From the NCBI GenBank assembly GCA_035771175.1, contig CM069607.1, positions 4,199,501 through 4,263,500 on the forward strand: a stretch of 64,000 nt of DNA. Reading direction: 5' to 3'. The notes under the pieces were generated by a model. It searched no databases, was not told the origin of the DNA, and saw nothing but the letters and a program-made list of their open reading frames with translations. The stretch's first letter is position 1, and each line of letters starts with the position of its first letter. This DNA comes from Paratinospora sagittata (Eukaryota > Streptophyta > Magnoliopsida > Ranunculales > Menispermaceae). Made by a program: the position numbers and the translations under genes. Positions 1-11,637 of this stretch are shown here, piece after piece.

Positions 1-190
1 GGTGGGTAGTTTTGTTTAATACCTTTTGATATCATATCGTTGTTTGGGATAAGGCTTGTAGGGTCTCAACCACCTCACGGGAGTTGAGGAGTGGTCGGAG
101 ATGCCTACGCCGGGCGTCCCGCCCCGGCATTCCGCACGCCATTCCCTGCGGGGTCGGTGGTCCGGGGCGCGGGGTCGCCACAGCAAAAGT
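1..190. other. Flank of truncated Copia element, with GC-rich block
   Basis: Positions 1-60 are ordinary AT-rich DNA. About 61-185 is strikingly rich in G, C and CpG compared with everything around it. The reading frame of the following Copia polyprotein runs open through this block, but the residues it encodes there (Arg/Pro/Gly rich) do not resemble the integrase that should precede the match. I read it as foreign DNA joined to a 5'-truncated Copia element. Its own identity is not recognised. Confidence 0.5.
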
Positions 191-2461
191 TTCGGCATCA
201 GGCTGGAAAAATCAGTACCAAAGACACCTCAACACAACGGTGTCGCAGAGAGGATGAACAGAACCATCTGTGAAAGAGTCAGATGTATGCTCTCAAATGC
301 AAAACTGCCAAACTCCTATTGGGGGGAGGCAATGAGGACAGCAGTTGATTTAATCAACCTTTCTCCATCAGTTCCACTGAACTACGACGTACCAGAAAAG
401 GTTTGGACGGGGAAAGACGTTTCTTACAAACACTTGAAAGTATTTGGCTGCAGAGCATTTGTTCACATCCCTAGAGACGAGAGGTCCAAGCTGGATGGAA
501 AAGCAAAGCAGTGTATCTTTGTGGGATATTCTCATGAAGAATTCGGCTACAGATTATGGGATCCTGTCAACAAAAGGATTGTCAGAAGCAGAGATGTGGT
601 GTTTCTTGAAGATCAGACGATCGAGGATTTTCAGAAACCTGAGAAGCCACAATCAGAAGAACTTCCAGTTAATCTGGAACCAGTCTCTCCATCAACAAAT
701 TCAGATGACAAGGGAGCTGCACCAGATACTGAGGATAATGTTCCACCAGCTCAAAGTTCAGAACCAGAACAAGTTCCTGAACAAGTTTCTGAACAAGTCC
801 AACCAGAAGCACAGCTAAGGAGATCCACCAGAGAGCAACAACCAAGTCAAAGATATTCTCCTAGCGAGTATGTGATGCTCACTGACGGGGGAGAACCGGA
901 GAGCTATACCGAAGCTATCACTGACCAGCATAAGACTGAGTGGATGAAAGCCATGCAGGAAGAAATGAAATCTCTGCATGAGAATCACACATTTGACTTG
1001 GTGAAATTACCACAGGGAAAGAAAGCTCTCAAGAATAAGTGGGTATACAGAATCAAAAGCGAAGAAGGTAGCTCGCAACCTCGATACAAAGCAAGATTGG
1101 TTGTAAAAGGATTCGGACAGAAGAAAGGCGTTGACTTCGATGAAATCTTCTCACCGGTGGTAAAAATGTCTTCAATCCGAGTTGTTCTTGGCTTGGCAGC
1201 TAGTCTTAATCTGGAGGTTGAACAACTTGATGTAAAAACCGCATTTTTACACGGTGATCTTGACGAGGAAATCTATATGGAGCAACCCGAAGGTTTCCAA
1301 GTTAAAAGAAAAGAGAAGCTGGTATGCAGGCTAAAGAAGAGTCTGTATGGTTTGAAACAGGCACCGAGGCAGTGGTATAAAAAGTTTGACTCGTTCATGG
1401 AGGAAAAGGAGTACAACCGAACGACAGCTGATCATTGCGTCTTCATCAAGAAATTCTCTGATGGTGATTTTATTATTCTTTTGCTTTATGTTGATGATAT
1501 GTTAATTGTAGGCCAAGATATTGGCAAGATTAACACGTTAAAGAAAGAGTTGAGCAAGTCCTTTGCCATGAAAGACTTAGGACCCGCAAAACAAATTCTT
1601 GGCATGAAGATTGTTCGTGACAGGAAGAACAAGAAACTTTGGCTATCTCAAGAGAAGTATATTGAGAAAGTTTTAGAGCGGTTCAACATGAGCAAAGCTA
1701 AACCTGTTAGTTCTCCACTGGCAAGCCACTTCAAGCTTAATGCGAGCCAGTGTCCTTCAAGCGAAGAAGAGAAATCAGAGATAAGTAAGGTGCCTTATGC
1801 ATCGGTTGTTGGCAGTCTAATGTACGCTATGGTATGCACCAGACCAGACATTGCTCATGTTGTTGGTGTTGTGAGCCGTTTTCTATCGAATCCTGGAAAG
1901 GAACATTGGACAGCAGTCAAATGGATACTTAGGTATCTTAGAGGTACTTCTAGTCATTGTTTATGTTTTGGTAATGATAAACCTGCATTAGAAGGATTTA
2001 CAGATTCAGATATGGCTGGCGATGTGGATACGAGAAAGTCGATATCCGGGTACCTAATAACCTTTGCAGGGGGAGCTGTCTCATGGCAATCACGATTACA
2101 GAAGTGTATTGCTTTAAGTACCACAGAAGCAGAGTACATTGCAATCACTGAAGGTTGTAAGGAGATCTTGTGGATGAAAAAGTTCTTACAAGAATTGCAG
2201 CAGAACCAAGAAAAATATGTTCTTTATTGCGACAGTCAAAGCGCAATTCACCTCAGCAAGAACTCAACTTTCCATTCAAGGTCCAAGCATATCGACGTGC
2301 GGTATCATTGGATTCGTGATGTGCTGGAAAATAAGCTGTTGCAAGTTGAGAAGATCCACACTAATGACAACGGGGCAGATATGATGACGAAGTCCCTAAC
2401 CAGCGAAAAGCTTGCTATCTGTAGAGAGATTGCCGGTGTGGAGGAGCCCTGTTCCACATGA
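191..2461 (+). pseudogene. 5'-truncated Ty1/copia (Tork/Tnt1-like) Pol: integrase C-half, RT, RNase H
   Basis: This long open frame encodes the C-terminal half of a Copia polyprotein. In order: the integrase segment with TPQHNGVAERMNRT and the VFGCRAFVHIP region; a linker; reverse transcriptase from about 900 with KARLVVKGF, QLDVKTAFLHGDLDEEIYM and the catalytic box LLYVDDMLIVG; and RNase H with FTDSDMAGD, STTEAEYIA and YCDSQSAIHL. Gag, protease and the first catalytic residues of integrase are missing, so the copy cannot move by itself. The frame has no stop for about 2.3 kb, which argues for fairly recent truncation. The frame extends upstream to about 101, but those residues are not Copia-like. 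Lineage is from family resemblance (Tnt1-like ending, LTR position) and is less certain than the Copia call. Confidence 0.9.
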
Positions 2462-2477
2462 GGTGGAGGGGGAGATT

Positions 2478-3048
2478 TGATGGGGTCCACCTCATCCTGT
2501 AGCAAACAAGATTCATGCATGGTTGCATGGACTTCACGTGGGAAAACAAGGTTGTTGAAGAAGCAACAAAATCAACTGTTCCTCATGGGCGACCAACACA
2601 TTTCACGTGGGAGCGTTGAAATATTTGATTTTTTAATTACGAAATTGCCCCTCATTAACTCTATAAATAGAGCCTTAATTTCATTCTTGAAAATCATCTG
2701 AGAGAGATCAAATATTCAGAGAGATCTAATTCTAGAGATCTAGAGAGCCTCAAAGAGAGTTTCTTTGAGAAGAAAAAGTGTGAGCCAATTTGTGATGTGC
2801 TATCCACAAATTGAAGATACATAGTTAGTGTATATTTGTGGGAGATCCACCGAAAGGTGACGTTTGTAATCCCATTTTTATAGTGGAAGTTTCTTTAAGC
2901 GGCCTACGGGTCCCGTGATTTTTTACCTCATCTTTTAGAGGGTTTTCCACGCTAAAATCTTTGGTGTTATCTTTGCTATATTTTTAGTTTGGGAAATTAT
3001 TCTGGGATTGTAGAATTTATTTCTTTACAACCATCGATTTTCCCAACA
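2478..3048 (+). repeat. 3' LTR of the truncated Copia element
   Basis: A purine-rich tract (2462-2475) lies just downstream of the pol stop, and the LTR begins at TGATGGGG and ends at CCCAACA, giving the usual TG...CA ends over 571 bp. A TATA box (CTATAAATAG, about 2660) followed by an AG-rich transcribed leader fits the U3/R layout. The matching 5' LTR would lie upstream of the window. The LTR abuts the short LTR of the next, reversed element without any spacer. Confidence 0.75.
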
Positions 3049-3166
3049 GAATTATTATCTTACCCTGTGTTACAGCTCAAATATCTTTATATATACAACA
3101 GAGGGGTTAGTTATAACAGCAAACTAACTATGGTAAGCTAACCACAGTAACACACATATCCTAACA
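3049..3166 (-). repeat. Partial 3' LTR of the reversed Copia element
   Basis: This stretch matches 10868-10989 closely, ending in the same CATATCCTAACA. It lacks about 60 bp found at the other copy (10805-10867). The missing part falls at the junction with the neighbouring forward Copia LTR. On the minus strand the polypurine tract (3167-3174, six G followed by AA) immediately precedes the LTR start TGTTAGG. Confidence 0.85.
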
Positions 3167-5255
3167 TTCCCCCCTAAAACTTGGAGGAGAGAGACATTCA
3201 ACTCCAAGTTTATCACGCAACAATAGGAAACGAGAACCAGTTAAGGCCTTTGGAAATACATCAGCAGTCTGTTCATGAGAAGAAACATGACGAAGAGAAA
3301 TTTGCTTAGAGATAAGTTTCTCCTTAACAACATGAAGATCAATTTCAATGTGTTTGGTCCTTGCATGAAAAACCGGATTAGCAGACATTAAGATTGTGCT
3401 AGCATTATCACAAAATAGTAATGGAGGACGAGATTGTGACAGACGCAGCTCAGAAAGCAGGGAATTAATCCTCACAATTTCAGCAGTCATGTTAGCCAAA
3501 CTGCGATATTATGCTTCAGAGGTGCTTCTGGAAACAGTGGGTTGTTTGCGAGATGCCCAAGAAACAAGATTCAATCCCAGAAAAATACCAAAACTAGAAG
3601 TGGAGCGTCGATCTCCAAGATCTGAGGCCCAGTCTGCATCACAAAAACCAGTAACATCAAGTTGAGAAGACCTCTTCAAGTGAAGACCATGATCCAAGGT
3701 GCTTTTCAAAGTACCGCAAGATTCTTTTAACTCACATCCAATGGGACTGTAAAGGGTTCTGCATAAATTGACATACTCTATTGACAGAATAAACAAGTTC
3801 AGGACATGTGATTGTAACATATTGGAGTGCTCCTACAACATTTCGATATAATAGAGGATCATCAACATGATCACTACCAAAATAATATAACTTCTCACCA
3901 GTTGTCATTGGGGTAGAAATGGAGTTTGCAAACTGCATTTTAGTTTTGCATAACAAATCCATAATGTACTTCCGTTGAGACAACAAGAAGCCATCTGAAA
4001 TAGACTCAACTAGAATCCCCAAAAAATAATTGAGATCACCTAGATCTTTCAAAGAAAAGGCTGAATTAAGCTGAGTGATCAGTTCAGTAATAGAAGAATT
4101 ACAGTCACCTGTAACAAGTATATCATAAACATAGACTAAAACAAACATAACATGAGAACCAGTAAACTGATAAAAAGAGAGTTATCAGATTTTTTTGAAG
4201 AGAACCCAAAACCAAACAAAGCATCTCTCAACTTTTCATACCAAGCATGAGGGGCCTGCTTCAAACCATACAAGGCTTTGTGTAATTTGCAAACCAAATT
4301 AGGAGATTTAGGATCTTCAAAGCCAGGAGGTTATAGCATGTAGACTTCCTCACTTAAATCTATATTCAAAAAGGCATTATTAATGTCTAGTTGCTTAATC
4401 AACCACCCTTTGGACAAGGCAACAGTAAGAACAATTCGAATTGTAGTTTGCTTAACTACAGGACTAAATGTTTCTAAAAAATCAAAACCAGGAACTTGAT
4501 TGAATCCCTTTGCTCCTAAGTGAGCCTTGTGCTTAGAAATACTTCCATCTGCATTTTCTTTCACCTTAAACACCCATTTACAACCTATAGGAGATCTCGT
4601 TGTGGGCAATTCAACTAAAGACCAAGTGTGATTCCTAAGTAACGCAAGGTATTCACTGGACATGGCCTCTTTCCACTCAGGATGTAGGAGAGCTTCTTTA
4701 ACAGAGGAAGGTTCCCTAACAATCATGAAGACCTTTGGTTTAAATATGCCAGATTTGTACTTGGTTTGCATATGATGACCAATAACATTCTCTGATGGAG
4801 TAGGCAATAATCGAGGCTGAGATGGGATATCAGTTAAATCACTTTCTGTATTATCTAAAACACTTGATGTACAGTCTGCAGCAGTAGAAGAACCAGCCAC
4901 GACTGGAGAAGCCACAAATACTGATGTAGAAGGCACAGCCATAGGAATAGAAAGTGAAGGTAAGACAGTTGCTGAAGAAGAACCAGATACAACACCACTG
5001 GTCTCACTCTTGGAATAGGGAAAGTTATTCTCATTAAACAGAACATCTCGAGAAATGTACATCTTACCACTAGGATCAAAACACTTAAAAGGCCTTCTGA
5101 TTTATGTTATAGCCCAAAAACAAACATTCAACAGATCTGAATTGTAATTTATGCTTATTAAAAGGTATCAAGTTTGGAAAACAAGAGCATCCAAATGTCT
5201 TAAGAGAAGAATATCCAGGTACCTTGTGAAATAATTTCTCAAACAGAGATTTACT
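3167..5255 (-). pseudogene. Copia reverse transcriptase and RNase H remnant
   Basis: Minus-strand fragments read as end of integrase and linker (about 5255-4700), RT N-terminal half (4680-4331, with WVFKVKENADGSISKHKA and the LDINNAFL block), RT palm (4148-3732), then RNase H (3820-3161, with FCDADWASD, SRSTSEA and FCDNASTILM). The frame shifts between blocks and several stops break it. The catalytic YVDD box is changed to YVYD, which would remove one catalytic aspartate, so this copy is dead. Confidence 0.88.
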
Positions 5256-5981
5256 GTCACACCCCAGTACACAGCACACCGCAGTGTCTAGTACCCCGGG
5301 ATGTGATGGGTACCTCATACAGAGCGTACCCCAGCCATAGTACCACATAATATTGTTATACCTCAATACACAGCTCGCAGATAGCGTCTAATATCTCCGA
5401 GGTTTTTTGTACACAAAGGGGCCTCCCCCAAGTCGAACCCCTTAAGGAGTTAGAATTCGCACTTGGAGTAACCACTCAGCCAATGGTTCAATAGCTACTC
5501 CAAGTGCGGATTCAAACTCCTTAAGGGGAGGTTGCGAGTTCGATTTGGGGGGAGGCCCCCTTTGTGGACAAAAAACCTCGGGGATATTAGACGCTATGTG
5601 CGGGCTGTGTATTGAGGTATAACAATATTATGTGGTACTATGGCTGGGGTACGCTCTGTATGAGGTACTCATCACATCCCGGGGTACTAGACACTGCGGT
5701 GTGTTGTGTACTGGGGTGTGACAAAAAGGCCTTATGTATGGCTCAGTGGCTACTCGGATTGCGAAATCAAACCTTATGAGGTTGTGAGTTCGAATCTGGG
5801 GGAGGCCCTACACTATTCATCAGTGAATAGTATGGACAAATAATCCCGGGGTACTAGACACTGCGGTGTGCTGTGTACTGGGATGTGACAATATTATGTG
5901 GTATATAGTGGCTGGGGTATGCGTACCCATCACATCCCGGGGGTACTAGACACTGCGGTGTGTTGTGTACTGGGGTGTGAC
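5256..5981. mobile_element. Foldback (long inverted repeat) element inserted in integrase
   Basis: The insertion starts GTCACACCCCAGTAC and ends with the reverse complement, GTACTGGGGTGTGAC. From 5256 to 5722 nearly the whole 467 bp is one palindrome: arms of about 190-205 bp around a small loop near 5450-5515, which is itself partly self-complementary (GCACTTGGAGTA against TACTCCAAGTGC). The right terminal motif recurs at about 5844-5889 and 5937-5981, so the right side is reiterated. The flanks ATTTACT (5249-5255) and ATTTACC (5982-5988) look like a 7-8 bp target duplication, and joining them restores the Copia integrase frame. No coding capacity is seen. Size and duplication would fit a hAT or Mutator-type non-autonomous element, but the superfamily is not settled. 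Confidence 0.82.
5735..5815 (+). repeat. tRNA-like (SINE-head-like) module in the foldback element
   Basis: The segment contains TGGCTCAGTGGCTAC, close to a Pol III A box, and about 50 bp later GTGAGTTCGAATC, close to a B box (GGTTCGANTC). This is the internal-promoter layout of a tRNA-derived SINE. Related B-box-like sequence (GCGAGTTCGATTT) occurs in the palindrome arm near 5533. It could be a captured SINE head or tRNA; function is not shown. Confidence 0.45.
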
Positions 5982-6275
5982 ATTTACCATTCAAAACAAA
6001 AGTTGGCAACCTGTTGATGAGATACACCGATGCCCTCACAGCTTCATCCCAAAATTTCAGTGGAAGTGACGCATGAGATAATAATGTCAAGGCCTTCTCA
6101 ATGATATGGCGGTGCTTCCTCTCAGCTACTCCATTCTGCTCATGGGTGTAAGGACATGACACCCGATGAACAATACCAGTCGACTGGAAGAACTTGGTGA
6201 GAGCATGAAACTTACCTCCCCAATCAGACTAAACCGCCTTGATAGAACAACCGAGCTGTAATTCAACTTGTGACT
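5982..6275 (-). pseudogene. Copia integrase fragment (catalytic core, C-terminal part)
   Basis: The minus strand encodes YTHEQNGVAERKHRHIIE and the YLINRLPTFVLNG block of a Copia integrase core, with the catalytic Glu next to the NGVAER motif. Upstream, the second catalytic Asp region (SDWGGKF) follows an in-frame stop. The foldback element interrupts it on one side and the 2.7-kb insertion on the other. Confidence 0.85.
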
Positions 6276-9018
6276 TGGCATGACCTACAAACTGTGAAGT
6301 CATGACTGGCACGGAACCCCGTGTATATCCTCCCTCGACATACACGACATCCCGATAAGCCTTCTAATACACACCATAATCCTAAATACACAACAATAAA
6401 CACATGAACATAAATAAGATCATCATTATAAAACATACTCAAAATGACAACCAAAAAATAAAAAATAATAAAAACTCCAAGTCCACAGTGTTCAAAAGTA
6501 CAAAAATTATATTTAACCATAAGTACAAACTCATCTAAATGTTAAGTATAAACATTAGGTGTTACATAGTACAATTTATCAAAATAAATACGAAAAAATA
6601 CTAACACCTACGTCAACAAAAGTACGGGAACGCTTCAGAGCTAAGCTTTTCCCTTCCCCTTCCTATCAGGTCCTGAAAAGATAATGATGAGGGGTGAGCT
6701 ACAACAAGCTCAGTGAATGTTCTATACAAGTGGCAACATATATATGCATTTAAGTAAAACATTGCAAGAATCATTAAAACCATTTAAATAATCATGGGTA
6801 TAAGCAATATTACATATATGTCAATATAATGTATCATGCCATAAACAAGACAATGCATACAATTTTATAAACATGCATATGCAACCTAACACCTTTTGAG
6901 TAAGAATCAATACAAGGGTCATGTGTACGCGAAACCCATGCCTGATCGACTTCTTACCCGTATCTATTAGAATTCCTATGGATTGTATGAACCATAGGAT
7001 TCGCCCACCAAGATAAGTATCATGTCTAGGCGAATCCTAACATACACAACCCATAAAAATCCTTTGTAAGGTCCACAATTGAGGATTCCCGGTCGGCCCA
7101 ATGGGATTCCATAAGAAATTCCAAGCTTAGAGAATGCACATAACTCAACTACTTAACTGATTATGCTCAAATACAGTTCATGAATTCAATAAATCATGCA
7201 TACTACATTATACAAGCATTTAAAACATTTTATACTACAATGCCACATATAGAATTCACAAGTAAAATAAACACTCACAACTTGATCGGCTAGACCTAAC
7301 CAATCCAATTTTCAATTTCAAGAAGCACTAGGATGCCACAATCACCCAATGCAACTCAATCCCCAATTGACTTATTTGGTTAACTTAGATCATTCACAAA
7401 TCCTGAAACATACATGGTTTATGCCAATACTGAAAATCAGTCCAAGTATGCCAACTAACCATGTTTAAACTCAAATCAAATGTCAATTAAGATTCTAAAA
7501 TGGTCTTACACATTAGCCAATCTCATATTGCCCAATTTAATCATTTAATACCCAATTAACCCACATTTAGCCCAATTGAATGCAATAGGTTGATCTAACC
7601 ACTATAATACATGACATTCAATCATAAATAGGGTTAATTAAAATAATTGCAAGTCAATTTGACAAATTGACATCAATTAGGTCAAAATTCCCAAATTTGG
7701 GCAAATTCTCAAATCACATGCAATTTTCCAAATTACAAGGCCTAGGCCAAAATTGCACTACACCTAGAGTTTTCAGCCATCAAGATCAGTAAATTGGACC
7801 ACCATAACACCACATTTACCCATTAGATCAACATATATGACATGCAACTTGAATGAAAAACCCTAAGTCCATAACCTAGGTCTAGGTCAAATACATGGCT
7901 AAACATTAATTACACTATAATTCAATGCACTGTTCAGATGTAACAAACTACCAAAATAAATATCGAATAACTAATTTAACTGTTCAAATTCAATAACATA
8001 AAGAGATAAACCTTCTGTCCAAAATTGAGCTAAATCCAACGGTAGATCAAAGAGATATGCCTCTGTGATTAAGACAGCTCCAACTGAACGGTTTCTCCTC
8101 TCCTGCTGCAAATATTTGAACTCAGAAGATTATATCTCCCAAAATACTCAACCAGTCCACATCTTAATTGTTCATAATGCAACATGTTCAGTTGTGAACC
8201 ATCTGCTGAAGTATCACATCCATCCAATGGTAGATTTAGGAGATCTAGCAGTTTGATCTAAACTTTGCGAGAAATCCATATTTTTCGACCAGCTGTGTTT
8301 GGGAGGTTATATCTCTCAGAAGAAAACTCCAATCAAGATCTCCACCGACAGAATGAAGAACCATAAGAGAAGAACTAGCTGACAAATTTTCAGCTTGATC
8401 CGATCACGGACCTAAGAGATCAAACCTCTGATCAAAGCATTGCTAAGACTTCCCTTCAAGCAACTTCCTCTCTCTTTCTCTTCTCTTCTTTTCTCTCAAC
8501 CTTACTCTCTCAAAAATGTCCCCAAAGGAAGAAAATGAGAGATTGAGACACATGTTACACCCACATGCACCTATTTTGCCAAGTGTTGATCATGCTCCAA
8601 CACCATGCCAGGTGTTTGCTCAATGGCTCATTTGTTAGCCACATGGCCTTTATCCAATCACAACCTCACATGTGAGTTGTTAACCAATCCACTAATTCTA
8701 ACAATTCCATCATTTTTTTTCATTTATTTAATCAATACATGTCCATTTCAAATTATGGTTCAATTAGCCCCATTATACAATTAATAACACGTACATTAAT
8801 ATTAATATGTCACTATTAATATATTACTTTACTGATGTGTATTATTATCACTATTAATGTCATTAGCACATAAATGACAATATTAATAATGATAATTCTC
8901 TAAAATAGCATGCAAAGACACTTGAACCAACCTGCGTCGAGCATCAAATATGTATACATATATGTATATGCGTACTCTACATGTCATGATGACATCATCT
9001 TAAGGTACGGGCGTTATA
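6276..9018 (-). mobile_element. Solo-LTR-like insertion, 2.7 kb, non-coding
   Basis: The insertion is flanked by TGACT on both sides (6271-6275 and 9019-9023), a 5-bp duplication typical of LTR retroelements. Read on the minus strand it begins TATAACGCCCGTACC, close to the TGTAACGCCC start of many plant Gypsy LTRs, and ends in CA. No reading frame with recognisable Gag or Pol occurs. I infer a large solo LTR or a non-autonomous LTR element. Removing it joins the integrase N-terminal (9019 upward) and core (below 6276) reading frames. Confidence 0.6.
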
Positions 9019-9838
9019 TGACTTGAAATTGAGAAAAGTCTGGTATACATTTGATTTATTTTTCAAAAGATAGACCCAAGTAAAATGAGAAAAGGAATCA
9101 ACATAATACTTGTATCAATTGGATGATGTATGAGGAGAAGGACCCCATATATCAGTGTGAATAAGTTCAAGTGGTTTAGTATACACAGAAGAAGAAGAAG
9201 GAAATGGATACTTGTGAATTTTACCTAAGCAACAAGCATTGCAGAAATCCGTGGCACTTTTATTATCAAAGGAAAGATTGCAAGTAAGAAGAACATCAAG
9301 AACAGCTTAAGCAGAGGGATGACCTAAGTGATTATGCCATAGACCAAAAAACATTGTGTTTAGTAGAAAAAGAAACAGAGGTATTATATTGAGCAGAATT
9401 ACAAGAAATTGAAGAAGTGCACAGTTGAGGATGAAGATTCAGACTTGCTCAATCAAAGGCATAAAGACCATTGATGAGTCTCCGTTGCAGCAGGACCTTT
9501 TTGGTTACCTGATCCTTAACAAAACACAGATCAGGATGGAATTCAAAAAATATACTATTATCCTTTGCAAATTTGGAAACACTTAGCAGGTTTTTGGACA
9601 TGGAAGGAACATGAAGTAACTGATTTAAAGAAAGAAGTTGGGAATGATAAGGAGAAAGAAAAGAGGCATTACCAATATGTTGAATAGAAACACTAGAACC
9701 ATCTCCCATATGAACTTGTTCACCACCATTGTAAAATTCCTTCTTGATCAGATTTTGTAGATTTGGTGTACAATGGTTTGTAGCAGCAGAATGTGGATAC
9801 CAGTTAGGATCAGTTATTGTTGCAGAAGAAGCACACAT
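9019..9838 (-). pseudogene. Copia protease and integrase N-terminal remnant
   Basis: Minus-strand fragment with the aspartic-protease-like segment (WYPHSAATNHCTPNL, where DSGATNH is usual) followed by the GAG-pre-integrase stretch (LLHVPSMSKNLLSVSKFAKDN) and, near 9050-9110, the integrase segment SFSHFTWVYLLKNKS with the first catalytic region. The catalytic Asp of the protease is replaced (YPHSAA), and stops split the frame. Confidence 0.82.
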
Positions 9839-9850
9839 AACAACATGAGC

Positions 9851-10742
9851 CTACGATGACTGAGACAAATCTTGAGGACCAGTGAGTGCTACATTGAACC
9901 TTTGATAGCACTTAAAGGCTATTTGTCTAAGCTTTCCACAAATCTGACACTGTGGACGATTATTTCCTTGAGATCTACCACGACCTCCACCAAAATTTCG
10001 ATTACCACCACCATGTGATCGAGAATTTGGATGAAACTGTTGTTTCTTGAAATTATTTGAATAACCACCAGATTTAGAAGGATCAAACATTGAAGACAGA
10101 TATTGTGCCAAATTAACAGCCGGAGTGTTCGAGGAATCCAACTCCTGTAGATGTCGTTCAATTCGGCTCTCCTATGCTAGCAACAAAGATTCAATTTCTA
10201 AGACTGAATAACCATCAGATCTAGAATTCACAGATACAACGAACGAATCATAATTCATTGGAAGTCCTTCAAAAATGACCTCAATGTGATCCTTAGGAGA
10301 AAGAACATATCCAACAGAAGCCAGTTGATCCACAAGTTCTTTGATCTTCAAAAGCCTTTCTTTGTATGTTGTACCTTGATCTTAAGCTGAGAAACCTTGG
10401 CTTGAGTTTGCGTAGTAAAGTAAGTTTCAAGAATCCTCCAAACTTGAGACGAAGTTTGGCAACCAACCAATCTGATTAAAATAGGCTGAGACATGGAAGA
10501 GAGTAACCAAGAAAAGAGAAGTTGATCTTCTGATCCCAATCAAGAAAATCTGGATTAATAACACCTTGAGTTTTGTCTTGTTCTGAAAGAAACTTTAACG
10601 GAGATTGTGCATCCTCAGCAATGAAATGTAGAAGTTTGTGTCCTCTGATCGCAGCAGAAACTTCTTGTTTCCAGATCAAAAAATTTCCATTATCTACTTT
10701 TACAGACAATTTGTGGTTGAACGCAATAGGTGAAATCTTCAC
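9851..10742 (-). pseudogene. Copia gag remnant
   Basis: The frames at 10742-10476, 10539-10348 and 10141-9851 encode pieces of a Copia gag of the UBN2 type: FLIWKQEVSAAIRGHKL near the N-terminus, VWRILETYFTTQTQAKV in the middle, and a Gly/Asn/Arg-rich tail leading to the zinc knuckle CQICGKLRQIAFKCYQRF (usually CX2CX4HX4C; the His is missing here). Frameshifts and stops separate the pieces, so no full Gag can be made. Confidence 0.82.
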
Positions 10743-10790
10743 CGATGAAGCAGATCCACTTAAGGAAGAAGAATTTTTTATTAGCCATTA

Positions 10791-10804
10791 TGGCTCTGAT
10801 ACCA
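10791..10804 (-). other. Primer-binding site of the reversed Copia element
   Basis: On the minus strand this is TGGTATCAGAGCCA, complementary to the 3' end of initiator tRNA-Met, directly after the LTR end ...TCTATCA. It fixes the 5' LTR boundary and the orientation of the element. Confidence 0.85.
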
Positions 10805-10989
10805 TGATAGAATTTGAGAATCAAGAAAGAAAGAGAAGAAGAAGAAAGCTGAACGAAGAATATATGTATTATTATCTTACTCTGTGTTACAGCTCAAATA
10901 TCTTTATATATATATATATAGCAGAGGGGTTAGTTATAACAGAAAACTAACTATGGTAAGTTAACCACAATAACACACATATCCTAACA
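10805..10989 (-). repeat. 5' LTR of the reversed Copia element
   Basis: A 185-bp LTR reading TGTTAGGATATG...TATCA on the minus strand, next to the primer-binding site. It contains a GA-rich tract (10820-10855) and an (AT)n stretch near 10908. The low-coordinate copy (3049-3166) shares about 115 bp with several substitutions and length changes in the (AT)n run. The length is near the lower limit for autonomous Copia elements. Confidence 0.85.
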
Positions 10990-11501
10990 ATCATGTCTAT
11001 TTGGACAACTCACTTATAGCTTTTACTTTTTTTTTTTTTTTTTAAGTGCTTACGAAAAAATAGTTTTAACTGATTTGATAATTATTTTAAAAAAGTATTT
11101 ATGATATCAAATCGTTGTTTGTTTCACAAATTAAAAATATACTTTTCACTTAAAAAGACTATATTATTCTATACTATTATATAAATTATGATTATTAAAT
11201 ATGTTGCAATATTTTAATCTACCTGTCAATAACAATTCATAGTATTAATATTGTTTATAGTATAACATAAACAATATACACAGACACACATGTATATTAT
11301 ATTTGATATTTAAATATATTAGAATATTTAATTAAATGAACATATTATTATTCAATATAACAATAAGATTGAGACTTTGAGTCTCGTTGTCTTACTTAGC
11401 TAGGGTGCTTTTTTTTGTAGGTTGATTTGTATTTTTTTTTTGGAGATTAGTCAAAGCGAACACAAGCTTGCCCAAACATCTATGACTATAATTTATCTAT
11501 A
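10990..11501. other. AT-rich intergenic stretch
   Basis: No gene or recognisable element is seen. The DNA is AT-rich with homopolymer T runs and short direct repeats. Confidence 0.6.
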
Positions 11502-11637
11502 TCTATACTATATATAATAGAAATACCCGGGACTTTCCATGGTAAAGCCATTTTATGGCTAATACCGAAAGTGTCCCTTTCTCATCTATTTAACATTTTG
11601 TTTTCTCATTTCGGTAATAGAATTAAAAAAGGATTAG

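Larger units (their letters stand above)
3049..10989 (-). mobile_element. Decayed Copia element with short LTRs, interrupted by two insertions
   Basis: Copia parts appear on the minus strand in the correct order from high to low coordinate: 5' LTR, primer-binding site, gag, protease, integrase, reverse transcriptase, RNase H, polypurine tract, 3' LTR. The LTR copies are only about 185 bp and differ at several positions over their shared 115 bp, so this is an old element. Reading frames are broken by many stops, and two later insertions (5256-5981 and 6276-9018) split the integrase region. Its low-coordinate LTR is truncated exactly at the end of the forward Copia element, consistent with that element having inserted into this LTR. 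Confidence 0.88.

Noticed and set aside
5256..5981. CRISPR-like repeat array
   Set aside because: Repeats are inverted arms plus reiterated ends of a foldback element in a plant genome, not regularly spaced direct repeats.
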